DNA of 10,379 nucleotides, taken from assembly GCA_040255445.1 (NCBI GenBank), contig JBDZUZ010000139.1, positions 1 to 10,379 on the forward strand, in the 5' to 3' direction. The DNA comes from JBDZUZ01 sp040255445. Its GTDB lineage: Bacteria; Planctomycetota; Phycisphaerae; Phycisphaerales; UBA1924. Shown one piece after another: positions 1-7,120 of this stretch. The position numbers and the translations under genes are program-made. Below the pieces are notes generated by a model. It searched no databases. It saw only the letters and a program-made list of their open reading frames with translations, and had not been told where the DNA came from. How positions within the stretch are numbered: the first letter of the stretch is position 1; the number at the start of each line of letters is the position of its first letter.

Positions 1-105
1 ACCCACCAAGCCCTCCGCACCGCCTGGCTCCCCTCCACCAACCCCACCAACCCCACCGACCCCACCGAGCCCCCACCACCCAACCCAAGAGATCAAACTC
101 CGTAG
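1..105 (+). CDS. C-terminal fragment of an unidentified protein
   Basis: The frame beginning at base 1 is open and ends at TAG 103-105, giving 34 residues. Nearly every codon in its first 24 ends in C or G, the same bias as the ABC gene that follows, which supports this frame as coding. The tail is Thr/Asn/Pro-rich and contains four three-residue repeats (TNP, TNP, TDP, TEP) encoded by a 9-base tandem repeat, then a Pro run. No domain can be recognised. Because an iron/haem-type ABC ATPase follows 122 bases later on the same strand, the parent gene could be a transporter permease or binding protein, but that rests on position only. Confidence 0.45.
   Translation, partial: THQALRTAWLPSTNPTNPTDPTEPPPPNPRDQTP
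35..70 (+). repeat. 9-base tandem repeat, four copies
   Basis: Four consecutive 9-mers: CCACCAACC, CCACCAACC, CCACCGACC, CCACCGAGC. In frame 1 they encode a Thr-(Asn/Asp/Glu)-Pro repeat near the end of the partial upstream gene. Because the unit is a multiple of three, copy number can change without shifting the frame. Confidence 0.8.
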
Positions 106-142
106 AGTCCGCCGTTGGGGACCACCCCGCCCACCCGGCGCA

Positions 143-220
143 GTGCCTTCCCCACTCCGTGCCTTCGTGCCTCCGTGCCTCTCTGCCTTCCCTTCTGTCC
201 CTCCGTCCCTCTGTCCCTTC
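143..220 (+). repeat. 8-base GTSCCTYY tandem repeat, tract 1
   Basis: Degenerate 8-mers run in register: GTGCCTTC (143), CCCACTCC (151), GTGCCTTC (159), GTGCCTCC (167), GTGCCTCT (175), CTGCCTTC (183). After a 6-base slip come GTCCCTCC (197), GTCCCTCT (205) and GTCCCTTC (213). GTGCC-type units come first and GTCCC-type units second. The tract fills the leader just before the ABC start codon at 228, so it is probably transcribed. Open frames through it translate into low-complexity peptides and are not real proteins. Confidence 0.85.
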
Positions 221-227
221 CCCCCCA

Positions 228-1289
228 ATGCCCCTTTCCTCCTCCAACCTCCACTTCTCCTACGCCGCCCCGGTCCTCCGCGGCGTCTCCCTCGCCCTCG
301 CCCCCGGCCGCGTCACCGCCATCCTCGGCCCCAACGGCGCGGGCAAATCCACACTCCTCAAGCTCCTGATCGGCGCGCTCACACCAGCGCAAGGCGCGAT
401 CACCCTCGACAACCGCCCCCTCCTCGATCACTCCCGCCACCAGCGCGCAGCCCGCATCGCCTACGTCCCCCAGCGCTCGTCCATCGCGTTCGCATACTCC
501 GTGCGCGAAGTCATCCGCCTCGGCCGCTACCTCTCCGATCGCAGCAACGACGACGCCGCCATCAACGCCGCCCTCGCGCGCCTCGAACTCACCGACCGCG
601 CTGGAGATCCCTTCGGCATCCTCTCCGTCGGCCAGCAGCAACGCGTCACCCTCGCCCGCGCACTCGCCCAACTCGATCTCGCCCAACCCGATCTCGCCCA
701 ACCCAAAACCCCGCGCGCCGACGATGACCCGGACTCCACCACAACCAAAATCCTCCTCGCCGATGAACCCGTCTCCGCCATGGACCCCGCCCACGCGCTC
801 GACGCCATGGAACTCCTCCGCCAGATCGCGGCCCGCGGCCACGCCGTCGCCGTCGTCCTCCACGACCTCTCCCTCGTCCTCCGCTACGCCGACCACGCCG
901 CTCTGCTGACCACCCGCGGCGAGATCGCCGCGCACGGCCCAGTCGCCGATGTCATCACCCCCGCAACACTCGCCCCCGTCTTCGGCGTCGGCTTCACACT
1001 CCTCCCCGACCCCCACACCGGCCGCCCCACCGCGGCCGTCCCCGGCCCACCCGCAAGTACACCGGCTGACCCACGGCACATCGTGCGCCCAACCACGACT
1101 GAGCTCAGAGCAGCTCAGTCGTGGCACGCGGCGGAACAGCAGCGGTTGTGCGCCGAATGCAACACACGCCCGCCGACCGGGCTTCCCGGCGAAGCGCCAC
1201 GCGCACCCAACACATCGGCCCACAGGCCGATGCCACGGGCCGCTGCCTTCACACTCTGTCCCTTCGTCCCTCTGTCCCTTTGTCCCTGA
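228..1289 (+). CDS. ABC transporter ATP-binding protein (FecE/HmuV-like)
   Basis: Predicted ATPase subunit of an importer for iron-siderophore, haem or cobalamin. Seen from the ATG at 228 (353 residues): Walker A GPNGAGKST 34-42, Q-loop Gln82, signature LSVGQ 132-136 (Val in place of the usual Gly), Walker B ILLADE 175-180, D-loop SAMD 183-186 and H-loop His212. The spacing and the VLHDLSLVLRYAD segment fit the FecE/HmuV branch. ATG 228 is chosen because similarity starts at once and upstream sequence is only the 8-base repeat; no Shine-Dalgarno is seen. Two oddities: about 25 inserted residues (149-173) between signature and Walker B, partly from a 15-base duplication, and a C-terminal tail of about 78 residues beyond the usual end near residue 275, made of hairpin and repeat sequence. 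The partner permease and binding protein are not in the window. The substrate is unknown. Confidence 0.88.
   Translation: MPLSSSNLHFSYAAPVLRGVSLALAPGRVTAILGPNGAGKSTLLKLLIGALTPAQGAITLDNRPLLDHSRHQRAARIAYVPQRSSIAFAYSVREVIRLGRYLSDRSNDDAAINAALARLELTDRAGDPFGILSVGQQQRVTLARALAQLDLAQPDLAQPKTPRADDDPDSTTTKILLADEPVSAMDPAHALDAMELLRQIAARGHAVAVVLHDLSLVLRYADHAALLTTRGEIAAHGPVADVITPATLAPVFGVGFTLLPDPHTGRPTAAVPGPPASTPADPRHIVRPTTTELRAAQSWHAAEQQRLCAECNTRPPTGLPGEAPRAPNTSAHRPMPRAAAFTLCPFVPLSLCP
660..704 (+). repeat. 15-base repeat inside the ABC ATPase gene
   Basis: Two identical copies of GATCTCGCCCAACCC lie at 675-689 and 690-704. A diverged first copy, GCACTCGCCCAACTC, is at 660-674 and encodes the normal ALAQL of the family. 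The copies encode ALAQL-DLAQP-DLAQP, so the insert after the signature helix seems to have grown by in-frame duplication. Confidence 0.85.
1093..1124. repeat. Perfect 13-bp inverted repeat in the ABC gene tail
   Basis: CCACGACTGAGCT (1093-1105) and AGCTCAGTCGTGG (1112-1124) are exact reverse complements separated by the 6-base loop CAGAGC. The hairpin falls in the frame of the ABC gene but beyond the conserved domain. No T-run follows on either side, so it is not a classic intrinsic terminator. It could be a REP-like palindrome or an older 3' element of the gene. Confidence 0.85.
1213..1232. repeat. Perfect 8-bp hairpin in the ABC gene tail
   Basis: CATCGGCC (1213-1220), loop CACA, GGCCGATG (1225-1232). 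A smaller hairpin, CCGGG-CTT-CCCGG, lies upstream at 1177-1189. Together with 1093-1124 they make the last 240 bases of this open frame look like intergenic DNA. Confidence 0.7.
1258..1289 (+). repeat. 8-base GTSCCTYY tandem repeat, tract 2
   Basis: Four units in register: GTCCCTTC, GTCCCTCT, GTCCCTTT, GTCCCTGA. A related CTGCCTTC lies just upstream at 1243-1250. The last unit supplies the TGA stop of the ABC open frame. Orientation is the same as tract 1. Confidence 0.85.
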
Positions 1290-1318
1290 CACCTCGCGCA
1301 TCCCCAGCAACCTCGCGC

Positions 1319-1363
1319 AAAAAAGCGGACAGGCCGGCGCGCCCACACAGCGCCGGCCCGTCC
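1319..1363 (-). terminator. Intrinsic terminator of the PEP-CTERM gene
   Basis: Arms 1327-1340 and 1350-1363 form a 14-bp GC-rich stem with one A/C mismatch and a 9-base loop. Read on the minus strand it is followed, after two bases, by six T residues (complement of A at 1319-1324). It lies about 50 bases past the stop of the minus-strand gene. The T-run is on the wrong side to stop the plus-strand ABC transcript efficiently. Confidence 0.85.
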
Positions 1364-1374
1364 AGAGTCAGGTT

Positions 1375-1410
1375 GTCTTCCCCTTTGTGCCTTTGTGCCT
1401 TCGTGCCTTC
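1375..1410 (+). repeat. 8-base GTSCCTYY tandem repeat, tract 3
   Basis: GTGCCTTT (1387), GTGCCTTC (1395) and GTGCCTTC (1403) are preceded by the related GTCTTCCCCTTT. The tract sits between the stop codon of the PEP-CTERM gene and its terminator, in the same orientation as the other two tracts. It would therefore be transcribed in the 3' untranslated region, as the purine-rich complement. Confidence 0.8.
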
Positions 1411-1414
1411 CGCC

Positions 1415-2113
1415 TCACGCCGTCTTCCGCCGCCGCAGCACCAGCACCGAGCCCATCCCCAGCAGCGCCAGCGCACCCGGCGCCGGCACCGTCCGGATCT
1501 GCACGTTGTCCACGCCCCAGCTCTCATCCGAGAGCTGCTGCAGGCCCTGGGCTTCGAAGAAGAGTTCCAGCCCGCCGTTGGTGGGCTCGATGAGGTAGGT
1601 CATGTGATACACCGCATCGAGCGGGCCGTTGTAGAACTCGTAGCCGAGCGTGTTGACCGCGTCAGCGCCCGAGTTCATCGGGTTGTCGCCCTCGCCGCGG
1701 GCGTTGGGGTAGGCCTGCGGCCGCTCCCAGCCCGGGCGCTGATTGGCGAAGGTCGTGTCCAGCAGCGTCGGGCCGCCGACCACACCGAAGCGGAAGATGT
1801 CCTGACCGGGGAAGCTCACGTTGCCGTCCCACGAGCGGATGATGTACAGATCGAAGCTGACCTCGAGCATCGGCGCTTCGACGGCTTCCTGCAAGGTGAA
1901 CGTCACGCGCTCGTTGCCGAACTCGCCGAGGAACTCTTCACCGAGAGGCGCGATGCTGGTCTGGTGCTTGGACCAGCCGGCGCCGATGTTGCCGCCGGTC
2001 ATGTCAGCGGCGAAGACGATGTCGGCCGCGGCGGGAGCGGCGAAGCCGGCCAGAGCGGTCAAGGCGATACCCAGCGCCGCAGCGCGGCGAACGTTTGCAC
2101 AGATCTTCGACAT
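1415..2113 (-). CDS. Secreted PEP-CTERM-like protein
   Basis: Predicted exported, surface-anchored or sorted protein of 232 residues; molecular role unknown. Residues 1-30 form a Sec signal peptide ending AAA before Asp31. Residues 31-207 look like a beta-rich sandwich domain, with segments such as VSFDLYIIRSWDG and, near the end, ESWGVDNVQI (197-206), a pattern common in PEP-CTERM proteins. The C-terminus has the tripartite signal: PAP (210-212, a variant of Pro-Glu-Pro), a short hydrophobic helix, and an RRRK cluster. The chosen ATG at 2113 has the purine-rich AAGAGAAGAG just upstream and begins exactly at the signal peptide; the frame continues upstream but without protein-like sequence. 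Monocistronic, with its own terminator. In other bacteria such proteins are processed by exosortases; none is present here. Confidence 0.85.
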   Translation of the reverse strand: MSKICANVRRAAALGIALTALAGFAAPAAADIVFAADMTGGNIGAGWSKHQTSIAPLGEEFLGEFGNERVTFTLQEAVEAPMLEVSFDLYIIRSWDGNVSFPGQDIFRFGVVGGPTLLDTTFANQRPGWERPQAYPNARGEGDNPMNSGADAVNTLGYEFYNGPLDAVYHMTYLIEPTNGGLELFFEAQGLQQLSDESWGVDNVQIRTVPAPGALALLGMGSVLVLRRRKTA

Positions 2114-2558
2114 GTCTCTTCTCTTTCCCGCCAGGGTGCAGCGATACCGCCGCGGTGTGGTCGCACGCTCCGCTTCGGGCACCTGCCGGTCTGGCGAATC
2201 TCGATCCCTCTCGGGCCCGCGGTGAATGCCGCGGCCCGCACTCTCAACGTGCACCCGATACGCGGGCGCGGCCACCTTCGGCTGCACAAATCGCCGCGGC
2301 GGGGCCGCGCGGGCGGCAAATCCCATCTATTTACCCAGAAACGGGTTACGAACGAAAACGGTTTCGGGGTGTTATGGGCCGCGCGGCGGGCGGCGCGGGC
2401 TCGGGCGGAGGGGTGGCGGGGTGCGGGCCGCGGCGGGGCGGGCGGGCCGCAACCCTATAATCCGCACCCCTGGCGCCCGGAAGGGTGCGAGGGGGTTGCC
2501 GCGGCGTCCGCCGCGGGTTGAGAGCCCGACCACTTCAAAGAAGGAAGAGAAGCCGACC
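2114..2558. other. Divergent intergenic region, 445 bases
   Basis: It lies between the start codons of the PEP-CTERM gene (-) and the aldolase gene (+). An AT-richer island at 2325-2375 holds small inverted repeats (ACCC-AGAAAC-GGGT and CGAAA-ACGG-TTTCG) and could carry minus-strand promoter or operator sites, but no convincing minus-strand hexamer pair was found. Bases 2376-2450 are almost pure G/C. A consensus -10 for the aldolase is at 2456-2461. The presumed aldolase leader then has two short hairpins, GCACCC/GGGTGC (2464-2488) and CCGCGGC/GCCGCGG (2499-2516). No small gene is supported. Confidence 0.6.
2456..2461 (+). promoter_or_regulatory. Probable -10 element of the aldolase promoter
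   Basis: An exact TATAAT stands out in an otherwise GC-saturated stretch, about 100 bases before the aldolase ATG. The expected -35 position (about 2433-2438) is G/C only, so the promoter may need an activator or use a degenerate -35. Confidence 0.5.
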
Positions 2559-3677
<1,119 letters not shown>

Positions 3678-3705
3678 TGCTCGGAGTTGCTGATTTCGTG
3701 AAACA

Positions 3706-3735
3706 CGCAGACCCGGCTGAAAGGCCGGGTCTGTG
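3706..3735 (+). terminator. Hairpin after the aldolase gene, probable terminator
   Basis: CAGACCCGGC (3708-3717), loop TGAAAG, GCCGGGTCTG (3724-3733): a perfect 10-bp stem extended by a G/T and a C/G pair. It begins 28 bases after the aldolase stop. There is no T-run after it on the plus strand, and only TTT on the minus strand side, so it may be a weak terminator or a 3'-end stabiliser. Confidence 0.55.
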
Positions 3736-3822
3736 CTTGAAGGAGCGGAGCGCATCAAGCCGCGGAGCGGCGAACGTGTGTAGGCCGGGGTGGAGCGATG
3801 CGCAAGCATCGCGGAACCCCGG
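3735..3822. repeat. Cluster of hairpins sharing GGAGCG, possible dispersed structured element
   Basis: Three adjacent hairpins fill the space between convergent genes. The first is GCTTGA (3735-3740) with TCAAGC (3755-3760). The second is GCCGC-GGA-GCGGC (3759-3771). The third (3785-3822) is CCGGGGT, GGA, GCGATGC, GCAA, GCATCGC, GGA, ACCCCGG: two perfect 7-bp stems separated by a symmetric GGA/GGA purine loop and capped by a GCAA (GNRA) tetraloop. GGAGCG occurs at 3742, 3764 and 3792, once per hairpin. The form resembles intergenic GGTGGAGCG-type palindromes recalled from other bacterial genomes, which I have not verified here. It may also end transcription of the minus-strand DUF1963 gene, whose stop is 30 bases away. 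Confidence 0.65.
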
Positions 3823-3851
3823 GGTACCCGACACGAGCTCATGGACTGACC

Positions 3852-4790
3852 TCAATGTCCCTGAAGCATCGTCCATGTGCGGCTGAAGTCGCGATCCGCG
3901 AGTTGCTGCCGGCGGATGTAGTAGTGCATTACGCTGGGTTCGCCGTCGTCACTGGGATGGTCGGGAATGTCGTCGAGTTGCACGAGCAGGATCCAATCTG
4001 CCGCACGCTGGTCGAGCGGACGCACGCTCGCGAATGGATCAACGGTGCGACCGTAGAGGACATCGAAATACTCGGTACCGATCTCATTCAACTCACAGCA
4101 GCGCTCGTTCGAACTCTGCGGGAGCTCCGGAAAGCCAAGCAACCACTCCGGACGAAGCGGCGGCTCATCTGCGAGGAAATTCCACTGCCCGATCGCGTAT
4201 CGCAACGCGCGCAGTCTCTCCCAGTACGGATCTTCCGTCACTGTCAGGTCGGGCTCGCGATCGTGGACCGACTGGATCGTGATGCCCGGGATGAACTCCA
4301 CCCGCTCGGTCGGCGTCGGTTCGCACTCGACATCGGGCAGCATGATCGGGCCCGGCGCGGGGAAGGGCTTCAGGCGTTCGGGGTCGGGGTCGAAGGTGAC
4401 GCGGGCGCCGGCGCGGTCGGCGACTTCGAAGCCGCGCGGGCGGTTCTGCATGTCGTACCAGAAGGTCAGTCGGCCGCGGCGGGGCAGGAGCCCCGCGGCG
4501 TCGTGCGGCGCGGCGTGTTCGAGATTCACAGTCAGGATCGGCTGCAGACAGATCTCGCCGAACCGCGGCCAGTGCGCCTGCGCATCGGCCTGATCGGCGA
4601 AGAACCCGACGTGCCCGCCGCGGATGGAATCGAACGGGGTGATCGCCTCGGGATCGATCGCGTGATGAAGGAGGTGCACGCACGGTTTGCTGTGCGCGAC
4701 GATGACCTTCTCGAACTGTTCAAGGCCGTGCTCGTGGATGAGGGCGACGAGATCGATGGGTTCGCCGGTGACCGGGTGGCGGGGTTGCAT
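3852..4790 (-). CDS. DUF1963/YwqG-like protein
   Basis: A 312-residue protein of unknown function. The C-terminal part has the DUF1963 (YwqG) pattern: a WLLGFPELPQ segment in the middle, then ADWILLVQLDDIP and a final MHYYIRRQQLADRDFSRTWTMLQ strand block. The N-terminal part has GRLTFWYDMQNRPRGFE, corresponding to the family's tool-like LxFFYD strand. No signal peptide or membrane segment is seen, so it is probably cytoplasmic. The ATG at 4790 is chosen because family-like sequence starts there and the upstream in-frame part is Arg-rich and overlaps the previous gene; no clear Shine-Dalgarno. It follows the nuclease gene by 47 bases on the same strand, probably in one transcript. GC content falls sharply in the 3' half (about 57% near 4081-4140 against 80% near 4381-4440), although the reading frame and the domain stay intact. 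Confidence 0.7.
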   Translation of the reverse strand: MQPRHPVTGEPIDLVALIHEHGLEQFEKVIVAHSKPCVHLLHHAIDPEAITPFDSIRGGHVGFFADQADAQAHWPRFGEICLQPILTVNLEHAAPHDAAGLLPRRGRLTFWYDMQNRPRGFEVADRAGARVTFDPDPERLKPFPAPGPIMLPDVECEPTPTERVEFIPGITIQSVHDREPDLTVTEDPYWERLRALRYAIGQWNFLADEPPLRPEWLLGFPELPQSSNERCCELNEIGTEYFDVLYGRTVDPFASVRPLDQRAADWILLVQLDDIPDHPSDDGEPSVMHYYIRRQQLADRDFSRTWTMLQGH

Positions 4791-4837
4791 CGGCGGATTC
4801 TCGCGACGGTGGCGTACATCCGCAAGGTGCGGCGTGA

Positions 4838-5665
4838 CTACTCGTACTTGCGGCGCGCGGGGTCGTCTTCCGCGGCGAGCCAGCGTTCCATGTCGAAGTC
4901 GGCGAGGTCGATGCGGTCGGGCCAGAGGCGCATGGCTTCGGCGAGCCATGGTTCGGCGGGTGGTTCGGTGGGCGCGGCGGCGGGGTTGGTTGTTTGCGGT
5001 GGTGGCGCGGCGGGGGGTTGTGGTGATTCGCGCGGGGGTGGGGCGGGCTCATAGGTCCTATGGGACTTATGGGTCCTATAGGACCTATTGCCCGGAGCCT
5101 GCTTCGGTGGTGCGGTTTGCTGCGGCGCAGGGGGTTGCGGCGCTTGGGGTTCGTCGAGTTTGATGCCCATCGCGTCGGCCCAGGCGCGGGTTTCGGCGGG
5201 GGTGAGGGGGAGGTCGGTGGCGAAGCCGGGGCGGCGGGGTTCGGGGCGGGTGCGCTCGGCGTCGTGGGCGAGCTGGGCGAGGAACTCTTCGCTGCGGAGC
5301 CAGCGGCAGCCGGCGCCTTTGGCGGCGCGGGCGATGCGGCGGTCGGAGCTGACGACGGTGATCGTCTTCTGGCCGCCGAAGCGCTTGATGAGGCTTTCGA
5401 TCACGGTGTCGGCATCGCGGCCGCGGCCGGCGAAGAGCACGCCGACGAAGTCTTCGACGCGGGCCTCGCGGCCGCGGATGCGGGCGGTGGCGATCGCATC
5501 GGTGGCGAGGGGCGCGCCGTGGCCGTCGCAGATGAGGAGCGCTTTCTGGCGGGCGTAGCGGCTGGCGTCGATGAGGTCGGCGAGGCCGTCGACATCGATG
5601 CCGGCCAGGTGCGGCGGGAGCACGCCGGTGACGTGCAGCACGTTGTAGACATCGACGAGGAGCAC
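4838..5665 (-). CDS. NYN/YacP-like nuclease domain protein
   Basis: Probable PIN-like ribonuclease of 275 residues. Residues 1-140 match the NYN/YacP (Rae1-like) fold: MLLVDVYNVLH with Asp5 and Asn8, LLICDGHG with Asp47, Asp84/Asp86 in GRDADTVIESLI, and VVSSDRRIARAAKGAGC with Asp108, a set of acids fitting one metal site. YacP/Rae1 of Bacillus cuts mRNA at the ribosome; whether this protein does is inference. Residues 150-240 are a Pro/Ala/Gln-rich linker, and 245-275 a conserved-looking helical tail (WLAEAMRLWPDRIDLADFD). Residues 194-205 are four R/K-S/T-Y/H triplets encoded by a 9-base repeat. The start is GTG at 5665, placing the first beta strand at the N-terminus; no Shine-Dalgarno, but TACGCT lies 5 bases upstream. 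It starts 18 bases beyond the pseudopilin terminator and precedes the DUF1963 gene. Confidence 0.72.
   Translation of the reverse strand: MLLVDVYNVLHVTGVLPPHLAGIDVDGLADLIDASRYARQKALLICDGHGAPLATDAIATARIRGREARVEDFVGVLFAGRGRDADTVIESLIKRFGGQKTITVVSSDRRIARAAKGAGCRWLRSEEFLAQLAHDAERTRPEPRRPGFATDLPLTPAETRAWADAMGIKLDEPQAPQPPAPQQTAPPKQAPGNRSYRTHKSHRTYEPAPPPRESPQPPAAPPPQTTNPAAAPTEPPAEPWLAEAMRLWPDRIDLADFDMERWLAAEDDPARRKYE
5051..5086. repeat. 9-base palindromic tandem repeat inside the nuclease gene
   Basis: Four units: ATAGGTCCT, ATGGGACTT, ATGGGTCCT, ATAGGACCT, followed by AT. The ends form an 11-bp inverted repeat (ATAGGTCCTAT with ATAGGACCTAT). Read on the minus strand it gives RSY-RTH-KSH-RTY. It is far more AT-rich than the surrounding DNA and lies in the low-complexity linker, so it looks like an inserted or expanded element tolerated because the unit is three codons. 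Confidence 0.88.
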
Positions 5666-5683
5666 GCGGGAGCGTACGGCCGC

Positions 5684-5715
5684 AAAACGAAGCGCGGCCC
5701 CGAGTTCGGGGCCGC
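5684..5715 (-). terminator. Intrinsic terminator of the pseudopilin gene
   Basis: GCGGCCCCG (5694-5702), loop AGTT, CGGGGCCGC (5707-5715) is a perfect 9-bp stem. On the minus strand it is followed by GCTTCGTTTTG, a T-rich tail. It lies 29 bases past the pseudopilin stop, so the downstream nuclease gene probably needs its own promoter. Confidence 0.8.
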
Positions 5716-5743
5716 GGCGGGGTGGTTGCGGTTGCGAGCGGGA

Positions 5744-6793
<1,050 letters not shown>

Positions 6794-7120
6794 GAGACGG
6801 CTCCTGTGATCGGCGACGGACGCGGCCCGGGATCGGACCGGTGGTGGGACGGCTGCGGGCGTGCGCGCGGCGGTCCCGGCGCGATGGGTGAATCCCTGAC
6901 TGTCCTGTTCGTATCCGGCGGCGCCGCTGTTTCCCCGAAGGGGCGGTCCGGGCGGGGTTTACAAACAGAACCCGAGTGTATCGGAGCCGGGGGGCCGTGA
7001 ACAGGGCAAACCGCGAATAGCTCCTCTGGAAGGGGTACCGGCGGGGGGGCGATGGGTTGCGGGGGGAGTCTGAGATCGTCGGGGTTTGAACTTCCGGGGC
7101 CCTCGCCCGATACTGCCCGC
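6794..7120. other. Divergent intergenic region, 327 bases
   Basis: It separates the pseudopilin (-) and the YrdC fusion (+). The Shine-Dalgarno of the pseudopilin is at its left end and the plus-strand promoter at its right end. A possible minus-strand promoter is TTCACG (complement of 6996-7001) with a 16-base spacer to TACACT (complement of 6974-6979); four of six bases fit consensus in each box, so this is tentative. A small CCCC-GAA-GGGG hairpin lies at 6933-6943. The frame of the fusion gene stays open back to ATG 7052, but that part reads as non-conserved sequence. Confidence 0.45.
7086..7114 (+). promoter_or_regulatory. Probable promoter giving a leaderless transcript
   Basis: TTGAAC (7086-7091), a 17-base spacer and GATACT (7109-7114) fit sigma-70 consensus at four of six positions in each box with ideal spacing. 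The predicted transcription start falls at about 7121, the first base of the GTG start codon of the fusion gene. No Shine-Dalgarno precedes that codon. Confidence 0.6.

Noticed and set aside
93..1346. Minus-strand open frame of 417 codons opposite the ABC gene
   Set aside because: It mirrors the ABC coding strand, is Gly/Glu/Asp/Val-rich low complexity and begins and ends in the 8-base repeats; high GC keeps antisense frames open.
143..1410. CRISPR array or insertion sequence suggested by the repeated tracts
   Set aside because: The units are 8 bases in tandem without spacers, there are no cas or transposase genes, and no terminal inverted repeats or target duplications bound the tracts.
1121..2521. 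Plus-strand open frame of 466 codons across the PEP-CTERM gene
   Set aside because: It overlaps a gene with signal peptide, sorting signal and terminator on the other strand, and crosses two intergenic regions without any recognisable domain.
2462..2558. Possible riboswitch in the aldolase leader
   Set aside because: Only two short GC-rich hairpins are present, with no known aptamer core, and such hairpins are expected by chance at this GC content.
3798..5054. Plus-strand open frame of 418 codons opposite DUF1963
   Set aside because: The minus-strand frame has family motifs; the plus-strand product is antisense-like and starts within the hairpin cluster.
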